DNA from: a bacterium
GTDB taxonomy: Bacteria; Bacillota; Bacilli; Lactobacillales; Streptococcaceae
Length of the DNA stretch: 64,000 bases
NCBI GenBank assembly: GCA_905221385.1
Contig: CAJNCV010000001.1
Coordinates: forward strand, 216,236 to 280,235
Reading direction: 5' to 3'
Numbering within the stretch: position 1 is the stretch's first letter; the number at the start of each line of letters is the position of its first letter. Both the position numbers and the translations under genes were made by a program. Shown here in pieces: positions 27,106-37,079 of the stretch. The notes beneath the pieces were generated by a model that was not told the DNA's origin, did no database searches, and saw nothing but the letters and a program-made list of their open reading frames with translations.

Positions 27106-30100
27106 ATGTTTTTTCAGGATAGAGAGATAAAATATTCAATTCGCAAGTTGTCAGTTGCTACTGTCTCCCTTGCGATTGGATTTTTGTTTGCACCCACTGC
27201 GACTGGAGTGAATCAAACAGTCCACGCAGATGAGCTTGAATCTACAGCGCAAGTGGGAAATAAGTCAGACAATCAAACCTCAGAAGGAGCGTCTGAAGTA
27301 ACAAAAAAAGAGAATCAAGAAACAACTTCAGCGATGGCTTCTGCGTCAGTACAAGCAGAGACTAAAGAAGACAATCAAGCCATCATAAAATCTGCTACCC
27401 CTACTGTGACAGAGGCGGGTCAAGTGACAGATTCAACTGCTCTTAGAAATTCTCAATCAGTTGCTGAAACGGTTCAGCCATCCACAGAAGGAGCAGCCCA
27501 GCTGCCCTCTGCAAACGTTAGTCTGAAGAAGAGTGCTTTAGAAAACTATCTCAAAGAGTTGCGTAACAAGGATTTTTCAAGGAAAACAGATGAGAGTTTA
27601 GAAATCCTTAATGATTTGATGACAGCGGCTGATAGCCTACTTCAAACTGCGACAAAGCAAGAAGAAATTGATAAAGTTTACCGAAATCTGGTAACCTTCG
27701 TTAATTCGGGACTTCGTAATAAAAAACCGAAAATCATCTTGGGAAAGGATAAGATTCCTTCAAAAGAAGTAGAGTCTGGAGACACTTCCTCTAAAGGAAA
27801 ATTGCCTGAGAATTCTACCAAACAGACGGATACGATCTACAGAGTGGAGTATAAATTTACTAACTCGACTCCAATCTATCCTATGCCCAATAAGGTTCGC
27901 TCAATGCTTCCAGCTGCTAGTGAATTTGTAGGTCAAGCGGACGATTACAAAGATGTGATTCAACTTGAGACAACTACAGTAAGCGTTCCAACTGGTACTT
28001 GGACTTTCCATGGTTTTGATACAGCCAAATATGGAAAAGCTATTGCAGGAACGAAAGTCAAAACTATAACTGGAACGTGGAGCTTTGAGCCAAATGGTGT
28101 CGACTATGAGTTCCAATCAACTAATCCTGATATTGCATTACCAGATTATATCGCCAAGCTGACTCCGAAAAATCCAACTGATTATAAGATGGGCGACCTG
28201 TTTCTTACAGAAGTAGATGCTGAGCAACCAAGTGAAACAACTTATGTTGATAGAGCAAATAAGGTGACTTGGAGATTCGAAGGATACGATAAAGAAAAAG
28301 TCATTATTGGAGTAGGAAGACGGACTTTTGTTGGAAGATGGGCCCCCACTCCTAATCCAGAATATGTATTCAAATCATCTAAAGCAGGTGTCCCATTGCC
28401 ACAAAGTATCTTGGACATGCTTCCGAAAGATGAGGCCTCTTACAAGATTGGTGACACAATTGTAGCCAAACAACCGGCTAAAGAATCAGTAGAAGAAGTT
28501 GAAAAAGATTACATATGGACCTTCAAGGGATATGATCACAAGAATGCGACTTATGATGGCAAGCGCGTGATATACACTGGTATATGGGAAGTAACGCCTA
28601 GACCCCACCATGTAAGCTATCGTTTTGAGAGTGGGACGACTGGACTTTCTTTACCTGACTTTATCCAGAAGAAAACACCAAAAGACACCTCAACTTACTA
28701 CAATACACAAAAAGTTCTACCAGAAGAGCTAACTACAACGACTTACACAGATGATGTGAACGACGGTATCTGGACTTTTGTTGGTTACGATGCTAAGAGT
28801 AAGATTGTGAAAAAGGCTGATCTAGCTTTCATTGGTAAGTGGGAGTTTAAGGCGAATCAGTATCAAGCAGCTTACCGATTCGAAAGTGCAACCGCAGGGA
28901 AAGATCTTCCGGCAGCTATCACAGCCTTATCTCCAAATGATAGTACAACTTATGTGAATGGTGCAGCAGTTTCAGTCAAACAACCTGTTCAAACGACTTA
29001 TACAGATACAGTGAATGACGGTGTATGGACCTTCAAGGGCTATGCTGCAGATAGTGCAGTCGTGAATAAGGCGAATGTGAATTTTGTAGGCAAATGGGAA
29101 TTTAAGGAAAAACAGTATCGAGCAGGTTACCGATTTGAAAGTGCGACTGCTGGGAAAAATCTTCCATCAGCTATCACATCCTTGGCTCCAAGCGATAGTG
29201 CGACCTATCTGAATGGTGTTGCAGTTTCTGCTAAGCAGCCAATCCAAACTACCTACACAGACGTAGTGAATGATGGCATCTGGACCTTTAAGAGGTATAT
29301 TCCAGCTGGCGCAGTGGTCAATAAGGCAGATGTTACCTTTGTTGGTCAGTGGGAATTTAGAGCTAACAAGTACCAATCTACTTACCGCTTCGAGAGCGAG
29401 ACAGCAGGTCAAGCACTTCCAGCAGCCATCGCAGCATTGACCCCAAGCGACAATGCAACATATGTGAATGGTAACCCTGTTTCGGCTCAACAACCATCAC
29501 AAACCACTTACACAGATACTGTGAACGATGGCACTTGGACCTTCAAGGGTTACGACGCAGCTAGCGCCGTTGTCAACAAGGCAGATGTAGAGTTTGTAGG
29601 AAAATGGGCCTTTGAAGCCAATAAGTACCAAGCAACTTATCGCTTTGAAAGTGCGACTGCCGGCAAAGCTCTTCCAGCAACTATCATCACTTTGACTCCA
29701 AACGATAGTGCAACTTATGAGAATGGTAACTCTGTATCAGCTCAGCAACCATCACAAACCACTTACGCCGATACTGTGAACGATGGCACATGGACCTTCA
29801 AGGGCTATGAAGCAGCTAGTGCAGTTGTCAACAAGGCTAATGTAGAATTTGTAGGAAAATGGACCTTTGAAGCCAACAAGTATCAAGCTACTTATCGCTT
29901 CGAGAGCGAAACGGCAGGTCAAGCTCTTCCAGCAGGTATCGCCACGCTGCTTCCAAGCGACAGTGCAACATATGTGAATGGTGCCTCTGTTTCCGCTCAG
30001 CAACCAGCGCAAGCGACCTACACAGACACAGTGAACGATGGCACATGGACCTTCAAGGGCTATGACGCATCTAGTGCAGTTGTTAACAAGGAAAATGTAG

Positions 30101-31299
30101 AGTTTGTAGGAAAATGGGCCTTTGAAGCTAAGAAGTACCAAGCTACTTACCGTTTCGAGAGCGAGACAGCAGGTCAAGCTCTTCCGGCAGCTATCACATC
30201 CTTGACTCCAAGCGACACTACAACTTATGTGAATGGTGCAGCAGTTTCAGCTAAACACCCCGCTCAAACGACATACACAGACACTGTGAACGACGGTACC
30301 TGGACGTTTAAGGGCTACGACGCAGCTAATGCAGTCGTGAACAAGTCCGATGTTGAGTTTGTAGGTAAGTGGGAATTCAAGGCGAATCCGACAAATGCTG
30401 AAACTTATACGCCTCAAGTAACGGAAGAAACTATCAAGGTTGGAGACAGACCAAACTTGATCGATAATGTGACGAACTTGTCAAGTCTTCCAGCTGGTAC
30501 TAAGGTAGTCGATATCACGCCTGTGGATCAAATAGATACTACAAAACCAGGTACTTATAGCGGTACAGTCCGTGTTGACTATCCAGATGGTTCTTCTACT
30601 GAAGTTTCTGTACCAGTTAATGTTTTGCCTGCACCGGTAACTGAAACCTATAAAGTGACTTACCGCTTCGAAAGTGCTACGGCAGACAATAACTTGCCAA
30701 CAGAAGTATTGAGCTTACTTCCACAAAGTGGAACATATACTACAAGTTCTTCTGCAGCGATTGCTTTTGTTCCAGAAGCACCGATGCCTGTAGAAGTGGC
30801 TGCTGCAAATGGTACTTGGAAATTCCTGGGCTATGAAAAAGTGGAAGAGGGAACAAGTTTAACTTTCATAGGAAAATGGACCTTTGAAGCGAAGCAAGTT
30901 CCTAGTCCTCAACCACAACCGGAACCAGCACCGCAACCGGAACCAGCACCGCAACCGGAACCAGAACCTCAACCAGAACCAGCGCCACAACCGCAACCGG
31001 TTCCGAAACCAGAACCTCAGCCAAGTCCGGTTCCACCAGTGACTCCAGAAGTGAAGCCGGTTCAAGAGACTGATTCAGCAGCTAAAGTTCAAACGGATCA
31101 GTTGGCGAAGAAGCCTGAAAGCAAACTTGTTTCAAATGATAGGCCAGCTGTTCCAACTCCTGCAGGAGATAAGGCTAAACAGGAGACTTTACCAAATACA
31201 GGTAGTATTTCTTCTTTCTCACTGACGGAATTGATAGCAAGTTCTACTCTTGCCGGTTTTGGAGTATTGCTCATTAATCGTAAACGTAAAGATGACTAA
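27106..31299 (+). CDS. LPXTG surface adhesin with SHIRT and Rib modules
   Basis: 1397 residues. The YSIRK-type signal (KYSIRKLSVATVSLAIG) directs secretion at the division septum. Then come a Thr/Ser/Glu-rich low-complexity region, a helical module (about 145-210), three divergent SHIRT-like modules (about 245-500), seven near-identical 85-residue SHIRT modules (501-1095), one Rib module (about 1099-1178), an eleventh SHIRT-like module (about 1180-1264), a Pro/Gln/Glu stalk, and sortase signal LPNTG (1362-1366) with a hydrophobic segment and KRK tail. SHIRT arrays form stiff rods that project a ligand-binding tip; here the tip would be the N-terminal region. Function as adhesin is inferred. 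The name SHIRT rests on the YRFES...GTWTFKGY...FVGKWEF pattern. Confidence 0.92.
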   Translation: MFFQDREIKYSIRKLSVATVSLAIGFLFAPTATGVNQTVHADELESTAQVGNKSDNQTSEGASEVTKKENQETTSAMASASVQAETKEDNQAIIKSATPTVTEAGQVTDSTALRNSQSVAETVQPSTEGAAQLPSANVSLKKSALENYLKELRNKDFSRKTDESLEILNDLMTAADSLLQTATKQEEIDKVYRNLVTFVNSGLRNKKPKIILGKDKIPSKEVESGDTSSKGKLPENSTKQTDTIYRVEYKFTNSTPIYPMPNKVRSMLPAASEFVGQADDYKDVIQLETTTVSVPTGTWTFHGFDTAKYGKAIAGTKVKTITGTWSFEPNGVDYEFQSTNPDIALPDYIAKLTPKNPTDYKMGDLFLTEVDAEQPSETTYVDRANKVTWRFEGYDKEKVIIGVGRRTFVGRWAPTPNPEYVFKSSKAGVPLPQSILDMLPKDEASYKIGDTIVAKQPAKESVEEVEKDYIWTFKGYDHKNATYDGKRVIYTGIWEVTPRPHHVSYRFESGTTGLSLPDFIQKKTPKDTSTYYNTQKVLPEELTTTTYTDDVNDGIWTFVGYDAKSKIVKKADLAFIGKWEFKANQYQAAYRFESATAGKDLPAAITALSPNDSTTYVNGAAVSVKQPVQTTYTDTVNDGVWTFKGYAADSAVVNKANVNFVGKWEFKEKQYRAGYRFESATAGKNLPSAITSLAPSDSATYLNGVAVSAKQPIQTTYTDVVNDGIWTFKRYIPAGAVVNKADVTFVGQWEFRANKYQSTYRFESETAGQALPAAIAALTPSDNATYVNGNPVSAQQPSQTTYTDTVNDGTWTFKGYDAASAVVNKADVEFVGKWAFEANKYQATYRFESATAGKALPATIITLTPNDSATYENGNSVSAQQPSQTTYADTVNDGTWTFKGYEAASAVVNKANVEFVGKWTFEANKYQATYRFESETAGQALPAGIATLLPSDSATYVNGASVSAQQPAQATYTDTVNDGTWTFKGYDASSAVVNKENVEFVGKWAFEAKKYQATYRFESETAGQALPAAITSLTPSDTTTYVNGAAVSAKHPAQTTYTDTVNDGTWTFKGYDAANAVVNKSDVEFVGKWEFKANPTNAETYTPQVTEETIKVGDRPNLIDNVTNLSSLPAGTKVVDITPVDQIDTTKPGTYSGTVRVDYPDGSSTEVSVPVNVLPAPVTETYKVTYRFESATADNNLPTEVLSLLPQSGTYTTSSSAAIAFVPEAPMPVEVAAANGTWKFLGYEKVEEGTSLTFIGKWTFEAKQVPSPQPQPEPAPQPEPAPQPEPEPQPEPAPQPQPVPKPEPQPSPVPPVTPEVKPVQETDSAAKVQTDQLAKKPESKLVSNDRPAVPTPAGDKAKQETLPNTGSISSFSLTELIASSTLAGFGVLLINRKRKDD
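28606..30390 (+). repeat. Seven tandem 255-bp SHIRT repeats
   Basis: Units start at 28606, 28861, 29116, 29371, 29626, 29881 and 30136, each exactly 255 bp. Units from 29371 on are closest to each other; the first is most divergent, and the 29116 unit has a variant WTFKRYIPAG where others read WTFKGYDA-type. High identity makes copy-number change by recombination likely. Confidence 0.95.
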
Positions 31300-31395
31300 G
31301 CACTGATATTATCTAGCAGCTTTTGATTTTTATAAGGTTGTAAGCAAGTAGTTGACTTTTTGCCAAGTGTATCTGAGTCAAAGGAGTTGACGCTT

Positions 31396-31424
31396 AGAGA
31401 AGACCAAATTGGTCTTCTCTTTTT
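31396..31424 (+). terminator. Intrinsic terminator after the SHIRT adhesin
   Basis: Perfect 10-bp stem AGAGAAGACC with GGTCTTCTCT, loop AAATT, then TTTT. Confidence 0.9.
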
Positions 31425-31498
31425 ACGTTTTAGATAGAAATCTGCTAGTATGCGAGAGGTTTTTAAGAGAAGCTAGGCTACTGAAAAAGCTCAAATTA

Positions 31499-31507
31499 TG
31501 GTATAAT
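31499..31507 (+). promoter_or_regulatory. Extended -10 promoter of the DEAD-box gene
   Basis: TGG-TATAAT (TATAAT 31502-31507), 24 bases before ATG 31531. Confidence 0.7.
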
Positions 31508-31530
31508 AGTAAAATAGAATCGAGGATAGT

Positions 31531-32874
31531 ATGTCATTTACGAAATTTCAGTTTAAAAACTATATAGAAGAGGCTTTGGAGGAGTTGAAATTTACAACTC
31601 CGACAGAGGTTCAAGATAAGTTGATTCCCATCGTCTTGTCAGGTCGAGACTTGGTCGGTGAATCAAAAACAGGTTCAGGAAAGACCCACACTTTCCTACT
31701 TCCTATTTTCCAGCAATTGGATGAAACTAGCGATAGTGTGCAAGCGGTCATTACTGCTCCAAGTCGTGAATTAGCTACTCAGATCTACAAAGCAGCTCGT
31801 CAGATTGCATCTCACTCAGATGTCGAAGTTCGTGTGGTTAATTATGTAGGTGGTACGGATAAGGCGCGTCAGATTGAAAAACTTGCCAGCAACCAACCCC
31901 ATATTGTTATTGGGACTCCAGGGCGTATCTATGACTTGGTCAAATCTGGTGATTTGGCTATTCACAAGGCTAAGACTTTTGTTGTCGATGAAGCCGATAT
32001 GACCTTAGATATGGGATTCTTGGAGACAGTTGACAAGATTGCAGGAAGTCTTCCTAAAGACTTGCAGTTTATGGTCTTTTCGGCTACTATCCCACAAAAG
32101 TTACAACCCTTCTTGAAAAAATACTTGTCAAATCCTGTCATGGAGAAAATCAAGACTAAAACAATCATCTCTGATACCATTGATAATTGGTTGATTTCGA
32201 CTAAGGGCCGTGACAAGAATGCTCAGATTTATGAATTGACTCAATTGATGCAGCCTTATTTGACAATGATTTTTGTCAACACTAAAACACGTGCAGATGA
32301 ATTGCATTCTTATTTGACTGCTCAAGGATTGAAGGTAGCAAAGATTCATGGAGATATTGCTCCTCGTGAGCGCAAGCGAATCATGAATCAGGTGAAAAAT
32401 CTGGATTTTGAGTACATTGTTGCAACAGACTTGGCAGCGCGTGGAATTGACATTGAAGGTGTCAGCCATGTTATCAATGATGCCATTCCGCAAGACTTGT
32501 CCTTCTTTGTTCACCGAGTTGGTCGTACTGGACGCAACGGTTTACTTGGTACAGCTATTACCCTTTACCAGCCAAGTGATGACTCGGATATCCGTGAGTT
32601 GGAAAAATTAGGCATCAAGTTTACTCCTAAGATGGTCAAAGATGGAGAGTTTCAAGACACCTATGACCGTGATCGTCGCGCTAACCGCGAAAAGAAGCAG
32701 GATAAGCTTGATATTGAAATGATTGGCTTGGTCAAAAAGAAAAAGAAAAAAGTCAAACCAGGTTATAAGAAGAAGATTCAATGGGCGGTGGATGAAAAAC
32801 GCCGTAAAACCAAGCGTGCTGAAAATCGTGCACGTGGCCGTGCCGAACGAAAAGCCAAACGCCAAACATTTTAA
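31531..32874 (+). CDS. DEAD-box RNA helicase
   Basis: 447 residues. Q-motif region FTTPTEVQ, motif I ESKTGSGKTH, PSRELA, motif II VDEADM (a DEAD variant), SAT, and C-terminal RecA motifs TDLAARGID and HRVGRTGRNG. The long Lys/Arg-rich tail (from about residue 385) should bind RNA. It is likely a cold/stress or ribosome-assembly helicase. Weak ribosome site (GAGGATAGT). In pneumococcus a similar helicase lies elsewhere in the genome, so this position next to metK reflects rearrangement. Confidence 0.93.
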   Translation: MSFTKFQFKNYIEEALEELKFTTPTEVQDKLIPIVLSGRDLVGESKTGSGKTHTFLLPIFQQLDETSDSVQAVITAPSRELATQIYKAARQIASHSDVEVRVVNYVGGTDKARQIEKLASNQPHIVIGTPGRIYDLVKSGDLAIHKAKTFVVDEADMTLDMGFLETVDKIAGSLPKDLQFMVFSATIPQKLQPFLKKYLSNPVMEKIKTKTIISDTIDNWLISTKGRDKNAQIYELTQLMQPYLTMIFVNTKTRADELHSYLTAQGLKVAKIHGDIAPRERKRIMNQVKNLDFEYIVATDLAARGIDIEGVSHVINDAIPQDLSFFVHRVGRTGRNGLLGTAITLYQPSDDSDIRELEKLGIKFTPKMVKDGEFQDTYDRDRRANREKKQDKLDIEMIGLVKKKKKKVKPGYKKKIQWAVDEKRRKTKRAENRARGRAERKAKRQTF

Positions 32875-32884
32875 GAACAAAATT

Positions 32885-32905
32885 GGAGCTGAATAGCTCC
32901 TTTTT
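32885..32905 (+). terminator. Intrinsic terminator after the helicase
   Basis: GGAGCT, loop GAAT, AGCTCC, TTTTT. Confidence 0.9.
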
Positions 32906-32958
32906 GTACCTTCGTTTTATAAATTTTCGAAAAGAATGCAAAAATGAGTAAAAAGTGA

Positions 32959-32964
32959 TATAAT
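32959..32964 (+). promoter_or_regulatory. Promoter of metK
   Basis: TATAAT preceded by GTGA; the -35 is weak. It gives a leader of about 245 bases before metK. Confidence 0.65.
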
Positions 32965-32987
32965 GATAAGGTTATATAGTCCCGATA

Positions 32988-33022
32988 AGATGGTAGAAAT
33001 TTCTATCAGTACTTTGTAACTC
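32988..33022 (+). repeat. Direct repeat copy A in the metK leader
   Basis: 35 bases, matching copy B (33150-33184) at 30 of 35 positions, including an identical 15-base 3' end. Copies start 162 bases apart. Confidence 0.9.
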
Positions 33023-33149
33023 GTAAAGAATGATGGCTCCAAAGTCACTCATCATTCTACGGTTGCCGCTATAAAGCGGTCGCCCTATGCGCCTTACTAG
33101 CTTCAGAAATAAAAAAGTATCGTTTTATTTCTTTCGCGTCGTAACTCTT

Positions 33150-33184
33150 AGACGATAGAAATACCTATTAGTACTTTGTAACTC
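33150..33184 (+). repeat. Direct repeat copy B in the metK leader
   Basis: The copy adjacent to the ribosome site. Removing 32988-33149 would leave a compact S_MK-sized leader, so copy B is probably the functional core and 32988-33149 the inserted or duplicated part. Confidence 0.85.
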
Positions 33185-33216
33185 TATAACAATATTTTTT
33201 AAGGGGGGACATTTTT

Positions 33217-34407
33217 ATGTCAGAACGTAAATTATTCACGTCTGAATCTGTATCTGAGGGGCATCCAGATAAGATTGCAGACCAAATTTCAGATGCGATT
33301 TTGGATGCTATTTTAGCTAAAGATCCAGATGCGCACGTTGCTGCCGAGACAGCTGTATACACAGGTTCCGTCCATGTTTTTGGTGAAATTTCTACGAATG
33401 CCTATGTGGATATTAACCGTGTGGTTCGTGATACCATTGCAGAGATTGGTTATACCAATACAGAGTATGGTTTTTCTGCGGAGACGGTGGGAGTTCATCC
33501 ATCGCTTGTTGAGCAGTCACCAGATATCGCCCAAGGAGTTAACGAAGCCTTGGAAGTTCGTGGAAATGCAGATCAAGATCCACTTGACTTGATAGGAGCT
33601 GGTGATCAAGGTCTCATGTTTGGATTTGCAGTGGATGAAACAGAAGAACTCATGCCATTGCCAATTTCACTCAGCCACAAGCTGGTTCGTCGTTTGGCAG
33701 AACTTCGTAAGTCTGGTGAAATCAGCTATCTCCGTCCAGATGCTAAATCACAAGTTACGGTTGAGTATGATGAAAATGACCGTCCGGTACGTGTGGACAC
33801 AGTCGTTATTTCAACTCAGCACGATCCAGAAGTTAGCAATGAACAAATCCATCAAGATGTAATTAACAAGGTTATCAAAGAAGTCATTCCAGCCTCTTAT
33901 TTGGATGAGCAGACAAAATTCTTCATCAACCCGACTGGTCGTTTTGTAATCGGTGGGCCTCAGGGAGACTCAGGTTTGACTGGTCGTAAGATCATCGTGG
34001 ATACCTATGGTGGCTACTCTCGTCACGGTGGTGGTGCCTTCTCTGGTAAGGATGCGACGAAGGTGGACCGTTCAGCCTCTTATGCAGCTCGCTACATCGC
34101 CAAGAATATCGTGGCAGCGGGTCTTGCTAAGAAGGCAGAAGTGCAATTAGCCTACGCTATCGGAGTTGCGCAACCTGTTTCTGTTCGTATCGATACTTTC
34201 GGTACAGGAACAGTAGCTGAAAGCAAGCTTGAAAAAGCAGCGCGTCAAATCTTTGACCTTCGCCCTGCAGGAATTATCCAAATGCTGGCCCTCAAACGGC
34301 CAATTTACCGTCAAACAGCGGCTTATGGACACATGGGACGTACAGATATTGACCTTCCATGGGAACGTTTGGACAAGGTAGACGCTTTGAAAGAAGCAGT
34401 AAAATAA
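33217..34407 (+). CDS. metK: S-adenosylmethionine synthetase
   Basis: Makes SAM from ATP and methionine. 396 residues, standard. N-terminal [15 protein letters not shown] (catalytic His, Asp), [10 protein letters not shown] hexapeptide region, and the [23 protein letters not shown] P-loop segment (here [12 protein letters not shown]...) are all visible. Ribosome site AAGGGGGGAC is under riboswitch control: when SAM is high the site should be masked. Monocistronic, followed by an IS-derived hairpin. Confidence 0.97.
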   Translation: MSERKLFTSESVSEGHPDKIADQISDAILDAILAKDPDAHVAAETAVYTGSVHVFGEISTNAYVDINRVVRDTIAEIGYTNTEYGFSAETVGVHPSLVEQSPDIAQGVNEALEVRGNADQDPLDLIGAGDQGLMFGFAVDETEELMPLPISLSHKLVRRLAELRKSGEISYLRPDAKSQVTVEYDENDRPVRVDTVVISTQHDPEVSNEQIHQDVINKVIKEVIPASYLDEQTKFFINPTGRFVIGGPQGDSGLTGRKIIVDTYGGYSRHGGGAFSGKDATKVDRSASYAARYIAKNIVAAGLAKKAEVQLAYAIGVAQPVSVRIDTFGTGTVAESKLEKAARQIFDLRPAGIIQMLALKRPIYRQTAAYGHMGRTDIDLPWERLDKVDALKEAVK

Positions 34408-34423
34408 AAAATTTCTAATATAC

Positions 34424-34560
34424 TGACCTCAAAAAGTTAGACAAATAATGTTTGAAAGGATTTAGTTCTGTATTGCACAGGGCGAAGTCCTTTTAGTTTG
34501 ACTTTAAGTGGATAAGGAATTTAGTTGGAGTTGACCTTCTCAAGATTTGCTAATGATTAA
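34424..34560 (+). mobile_element. Decayed end of an IS3-family-like element
   Basis: TGACCTCAAAAAGTTAGACAAAT (about 34424-34445, inverted-repeat-like end) followed by an imperfect 17-bp hairpin (34455-34493) ending in TTTT resembles the terminal part of streptococcal IS3/IS150-type elements as I remember them. No transposase reading frame remains. The hairpin probably now serves as the metK terminator. The rest, to about 34780, is AT-rich with nothing I can identify. Confidence 0.4.
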
Positions 34561-34782
34561 ATATTTTTGAGTTGAAAGCAAAACATCATTTTCTGCAAGT
34601 TTTATTAAACGGACTCTTTATTTTCCTAATTTATAACTTTAAAAGCTATTATCATAATAAACAAGTTCTCAAAGAATATACTCTCGTGCTGAACCTCTGG
34701 TTCTGTATTCTTAAATAATAAACCTTAGGTCAAGCTGTAATTGCATTAGGTTCCTTTTCCCTTTTGGAAAAATTCTGAAATA

Positions 34783-34791
34783 TGGTATAAT
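34783..34791 (+). promoter_or_regulatory. Extended -10 promoter of the LysR-type regulator operon
   Basis: TGG-TATAAT (TATAAT 34786-34791), 29 bases before ATG 34820. Confidence 0.7.
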
Positions 34792-34819
34792 GAACAGATA
34801 GAGAAGTTGGGGGTAAAAG

Positions 34820-35728
34820 ATGAACATTCAACAATTACGCTATGTTGTGGCCATTGCCAATAGTGGTACTTTCCGTGAAGCTGCTGAAAAGATGTATGTT
34901 AGTCAGCCGAGTCTGTCTATTTCTGTGCGCGATTTGGAAAAAGAGCTTGGTTTTAAGATTTTCCGTCGGACGAGTTCGGGAACATTTTTGACTCGTCGTG
35001 GAATGGAATTTTATGAGAAAGCGCAGGAGTTGGTCAAAGGCTTTGATGTTTTTCAAAATCAGTATGCCAATCCTGAGGAAGAGAAGGATGAATTTTCCAT
35101 TGCCAGTCAGCACTATGACTTCTTGCCACCAACGATTACGGCTTTTTCAGAACGTTATCCTGATTATAAGAACTTTCGTATTTTTGAGTCTACTACGGTT
35201 CAAATCTTAGACGAAGTGGCCCAAGGACATAGTGAGATTGGGATTATCTACCTCAACAACCAAAATAAAAAGGGTATCATGCAACGGGTTGAAAAGCTTG
35301 GTTTAGAAGTTATTGAACTAATTCCTTTCCAGACTCACATTTATCTTCGTGAAGGGCATCCTTTAGCCCAGAAAGAGGAATTGGTTATGGAGGACCTAGC
35401 GGATTTACCAACAGTTCGTTTCACTCAGGAAAAGGATGAGTACCTATACTATTCAGAGAACTTTGTCGACACCAGCGCGAGCTCCCAGATGTTCAATGTG
35501 ACTGACCGTGCTACTTTGAATGGTATTTTGGAGCGGACGGATGCCTATGCGACAGGATCTGGGTTTTTAGATAGTGACAGTGTCAATGGGATTACAGTCA
35601 TTCGCCTCAAGGACAATCTAGATAACCGCATGGTCTATGTCAAACGGGAAGAAGTGGAGCTTAGCCAAGCTGGGACTCTTTTCGTTGAGGTTATGCAAGA
35701 ATATTTTGATCAAAAGAGGAAATCATGA
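34820..35728 (+). CDS. cpsY: LysR-family regulator, CpsY/MetR-like
   Basis: 302 residues. N-terminal winged HTH ([43 protein letters not shown]) and a C-terminal periplasmic-binding-like effector domain. Streptococcal CpsY/MtaR-type regulators act on methionine uptake and surface traits; that role is inferred from family and from pneumococcal synteny with lspA-rluD. Stop and lspA start overlap (ATGA), so the regulator heads an operon with lspA and rluD. Confidence 0.85.
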   Translation: MNIQQLRYVVAIANSGTFREAAEKMYVSQPSLSISVRDLEKELGFKIFRRTSSGTFLTRRGMEFYEKAQELVKGFDVFQNQYANPEEEKDEFSIASQHYDFLPPTITAFSERYPDYKNFRIFESTTVQILDEVAQGHSEIGIIYLNNQNKKGIMQRVEKLGLEVIELIPFQTHIYLREGHPLAQKEELVMEDLADLPTVRFTQEKDEYLYYSENFVDTSASSQMFNVTDRATLNGILERTDAYATGSGFLDSDSVNGITVIRLKDNLDNRMVYVKREEVELSQAGTLFVEVMQEYFDQKRKS

Positions 35729-36192
35729 AAAAAAGAGGAATAGTGGCAGTCATTGTACTGCTTTTGATTGGGCTGGATCAGTTGGTCAAAAATTATGTTG
35801 TCCAGCAGATTCCACTGGGTGAAGTGCGTTCGTGGATACCCAATCTTGTTAGCTTGACCTATCTGCAAAATAGAGGGGCAGCCTTCTCCATGCTGCAAGA
35901 TCAGCAGTGGTTATTTGCTGTCATTACACTGGTCGTCATGGTAGGTGCCATTTGGTATCTACATAAACACATGGAGGACTCTCTCTGGCTAGCTTTTGGA
36001 CTGACTTTGATAATCGCGGGAGGTCTGGGCAACTTTATCGACAGAATGAGTCAAGGTTTTGTGGTGGATATGTTTCACCTAGACTTTATCAACTTTGCGA
36101 TTTTCAATGTGGCTGACAGCTATTTGACAGTCGGTGTCGTTGTTCTATTGATTGCAATGCTTAAAGAGGAAGTAAATGGAAATAAAAATTGA
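35725..36192 (+). CDS. lspA: Lipoprotein signal peptidase (SPase II)
   Basis: Cleaves prolipoprotein signal peptides (for example of PrsA in this window). 155 residues, four transmembrane segments. Catalytic aspartates in GNFIDRM and [11 protein letters not shown]; also the conserved NRGAAFSML. Overlaps the regulator upstream by 4 bases and rluD downstream by 17 bases. Confidence 0.96.
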   Translation: MKKRGIVAVIVLLLIGLDQLVKNYVVQQIPLGEVRSWIPNLVSLTYLQNRGAAFSMLQDQQWLFAVITLVVMVGAIWYLHKHMEDSLWLAFGLTLIIAGGLGNFIDRMSQGFVVDMFHLDFINFAIFNVADSYLTVGVVVLLIAMLKEEVNGNKN

Positions 36193-37075
36193 AACGGGTG
36201 GGCAACGTCTAGACAAGGCTCTGTCGGATCTGACAGAATTGTCACGCAGTCTCGCTAATGAACAAATCAAGGCTGGACAAGTTTTGGTTAATGGGCAAGC
36301 CAAAAAAGCAAAATACACTGTCCAAGAGGGCGATATCATCACCTACCATGTGCCAGAACCAGAAGTTTTGGAGTATGTTGCCGAGGACCTTCCTCTGGAA
36401 ATTATCTACCAAGATGGGGACGTAGCTGTTGTCAACAAACCTCAGGGGATGGTGGTTCATCCCAGCGCCGGTCATACCAGTGGAACCTTGGTCAATGCCC
36501 TCATGTTCCATATCAAGGACTTGTCAGGTATCAATGGGGTTCTCCGCCCAGGCATCGTTCACCGCATTGACAAGGATACGTCAGGTCTCCTCATGATTGC
36601 TAAGAATGATGAGGCTCACTTAGCACTTGCCCAAGAACTCAAGGATAAGAAGTCTCTCCGCAAATACTGGGCGATTGTTCATGGCAATCTTCCCAATGAC
36701 CGTGGTGTGATTGAAGCTCCGATTGGTCGTAGTGAAAAAGATCGTAAGAAACAGGCAGTGACTGCTAAAGGGAAGCCAGCAGTGACTCGTTTTCAAGTCT
36801 TGGAACGCTTTGGAGATTATAGTTTGCTAGAGTTGCAACTGGAAACAGGGCGTACCCACCAGATCCGTGTTCATATGGCTTATATTGGCCATCCAGTCGC
36901 TGGTGATGAGGTCTATGGTCCTCGTAAGACACTTAAGGGACATGGACAATTTCTCCATGCTAAAACTCTAGGCTTTACCCATCCGAGAACAGGTGAGACC
37001 TTGGAATTTACAGCAGATATTCCAGAAATTTTTAAAGAAACGCTGGAAAGATTGCGTAAAACTGAGAATAGATAA
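36176..37075 (+). CDS. rluD: Ribosomal large subunit pseudouridine synthase, RluD type
   Basis: 299 residues. N-terminal S4 RNA-binding domain (about 10-75) and the RluA/RluD catalytic domain with [12 protein letters not shown] (catalytic Asp) and [20 protein letters not shown]. It modifies 23S rRNA; the exact uridine cannot be told from the sequence. Last gene of the regulator-lspA-rluD unit, followed by a terminator. Confidence 0.93.
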   Translation: MEIKIETGGQRLDKALSDLTELSRSLANEQIKAGQVLVNGQAKKAKYTVQEGDIITYHVPEPEVLEYVAEDLPLEIIYQDGDVAVVNKPQGMVVHPSAGHTSGTLVNALMFHIKDLSGINGVLRPGIVHRIDKDTSGLLMIAKNDEAHLALAQELKDKKSLRKYWAIVHGNLPNDRGVIEAPIGRSEKDRKKQAVTAKGKPAVTRFQVLERFGDYSLLELQLETGRTHQIRVHMAYIGHPVAGDEVYGPRKTLKGHGQFLHAKTLGFTHPRTGETLEFTADIPEIFKETLERLRKTENR

Positions 37076-37079
37076 AAGA

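Larger units (their letters stand above)
32971..33210 (+). promoter_or_regulatory. S_MK-type SAM riboswitch leader of metK, with internal duplication
   Basis: Translational SAM riboswitch. Anti-Shine-Dalgarno GTCCC (32979-32983) can pair with GGGAC (33206-33210), which is part of the metK ribosome site AAGGGGGGAC. The aptamer core AGTACTTTGTAACTC occurs twice (33008-33022 and 33170-33184). Between the copies lies a structured insert: AGAATGATG with CATCATTCT, CCGCTATAAAGCGG, and GAAATAAAA with TTTTATTTC. S_MK boxes are known from metK leaders of lactic acid bacteria; the duplicated core is the odd part. Confidence 0.75.

Noticed and set aside
29752..30177. Antisense ORFs in the SHIRT array (also 29167-29493)
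   Set aside because: Shadows of repeated sense codons, no start signals, Cys-rich translation typical of antisense reading.
28606..30390. Long periodic repeats that might be a CRISPR or satellite
   Set aside because: 255-bp units encode 85-residue SHIRT modules in one frame.
33023..33149. BOX or RUP repeat in the metK leader
   Set aside because: The hairpins do not match the BOX or RUP motifs I remember; left as an unclassified structured insert.
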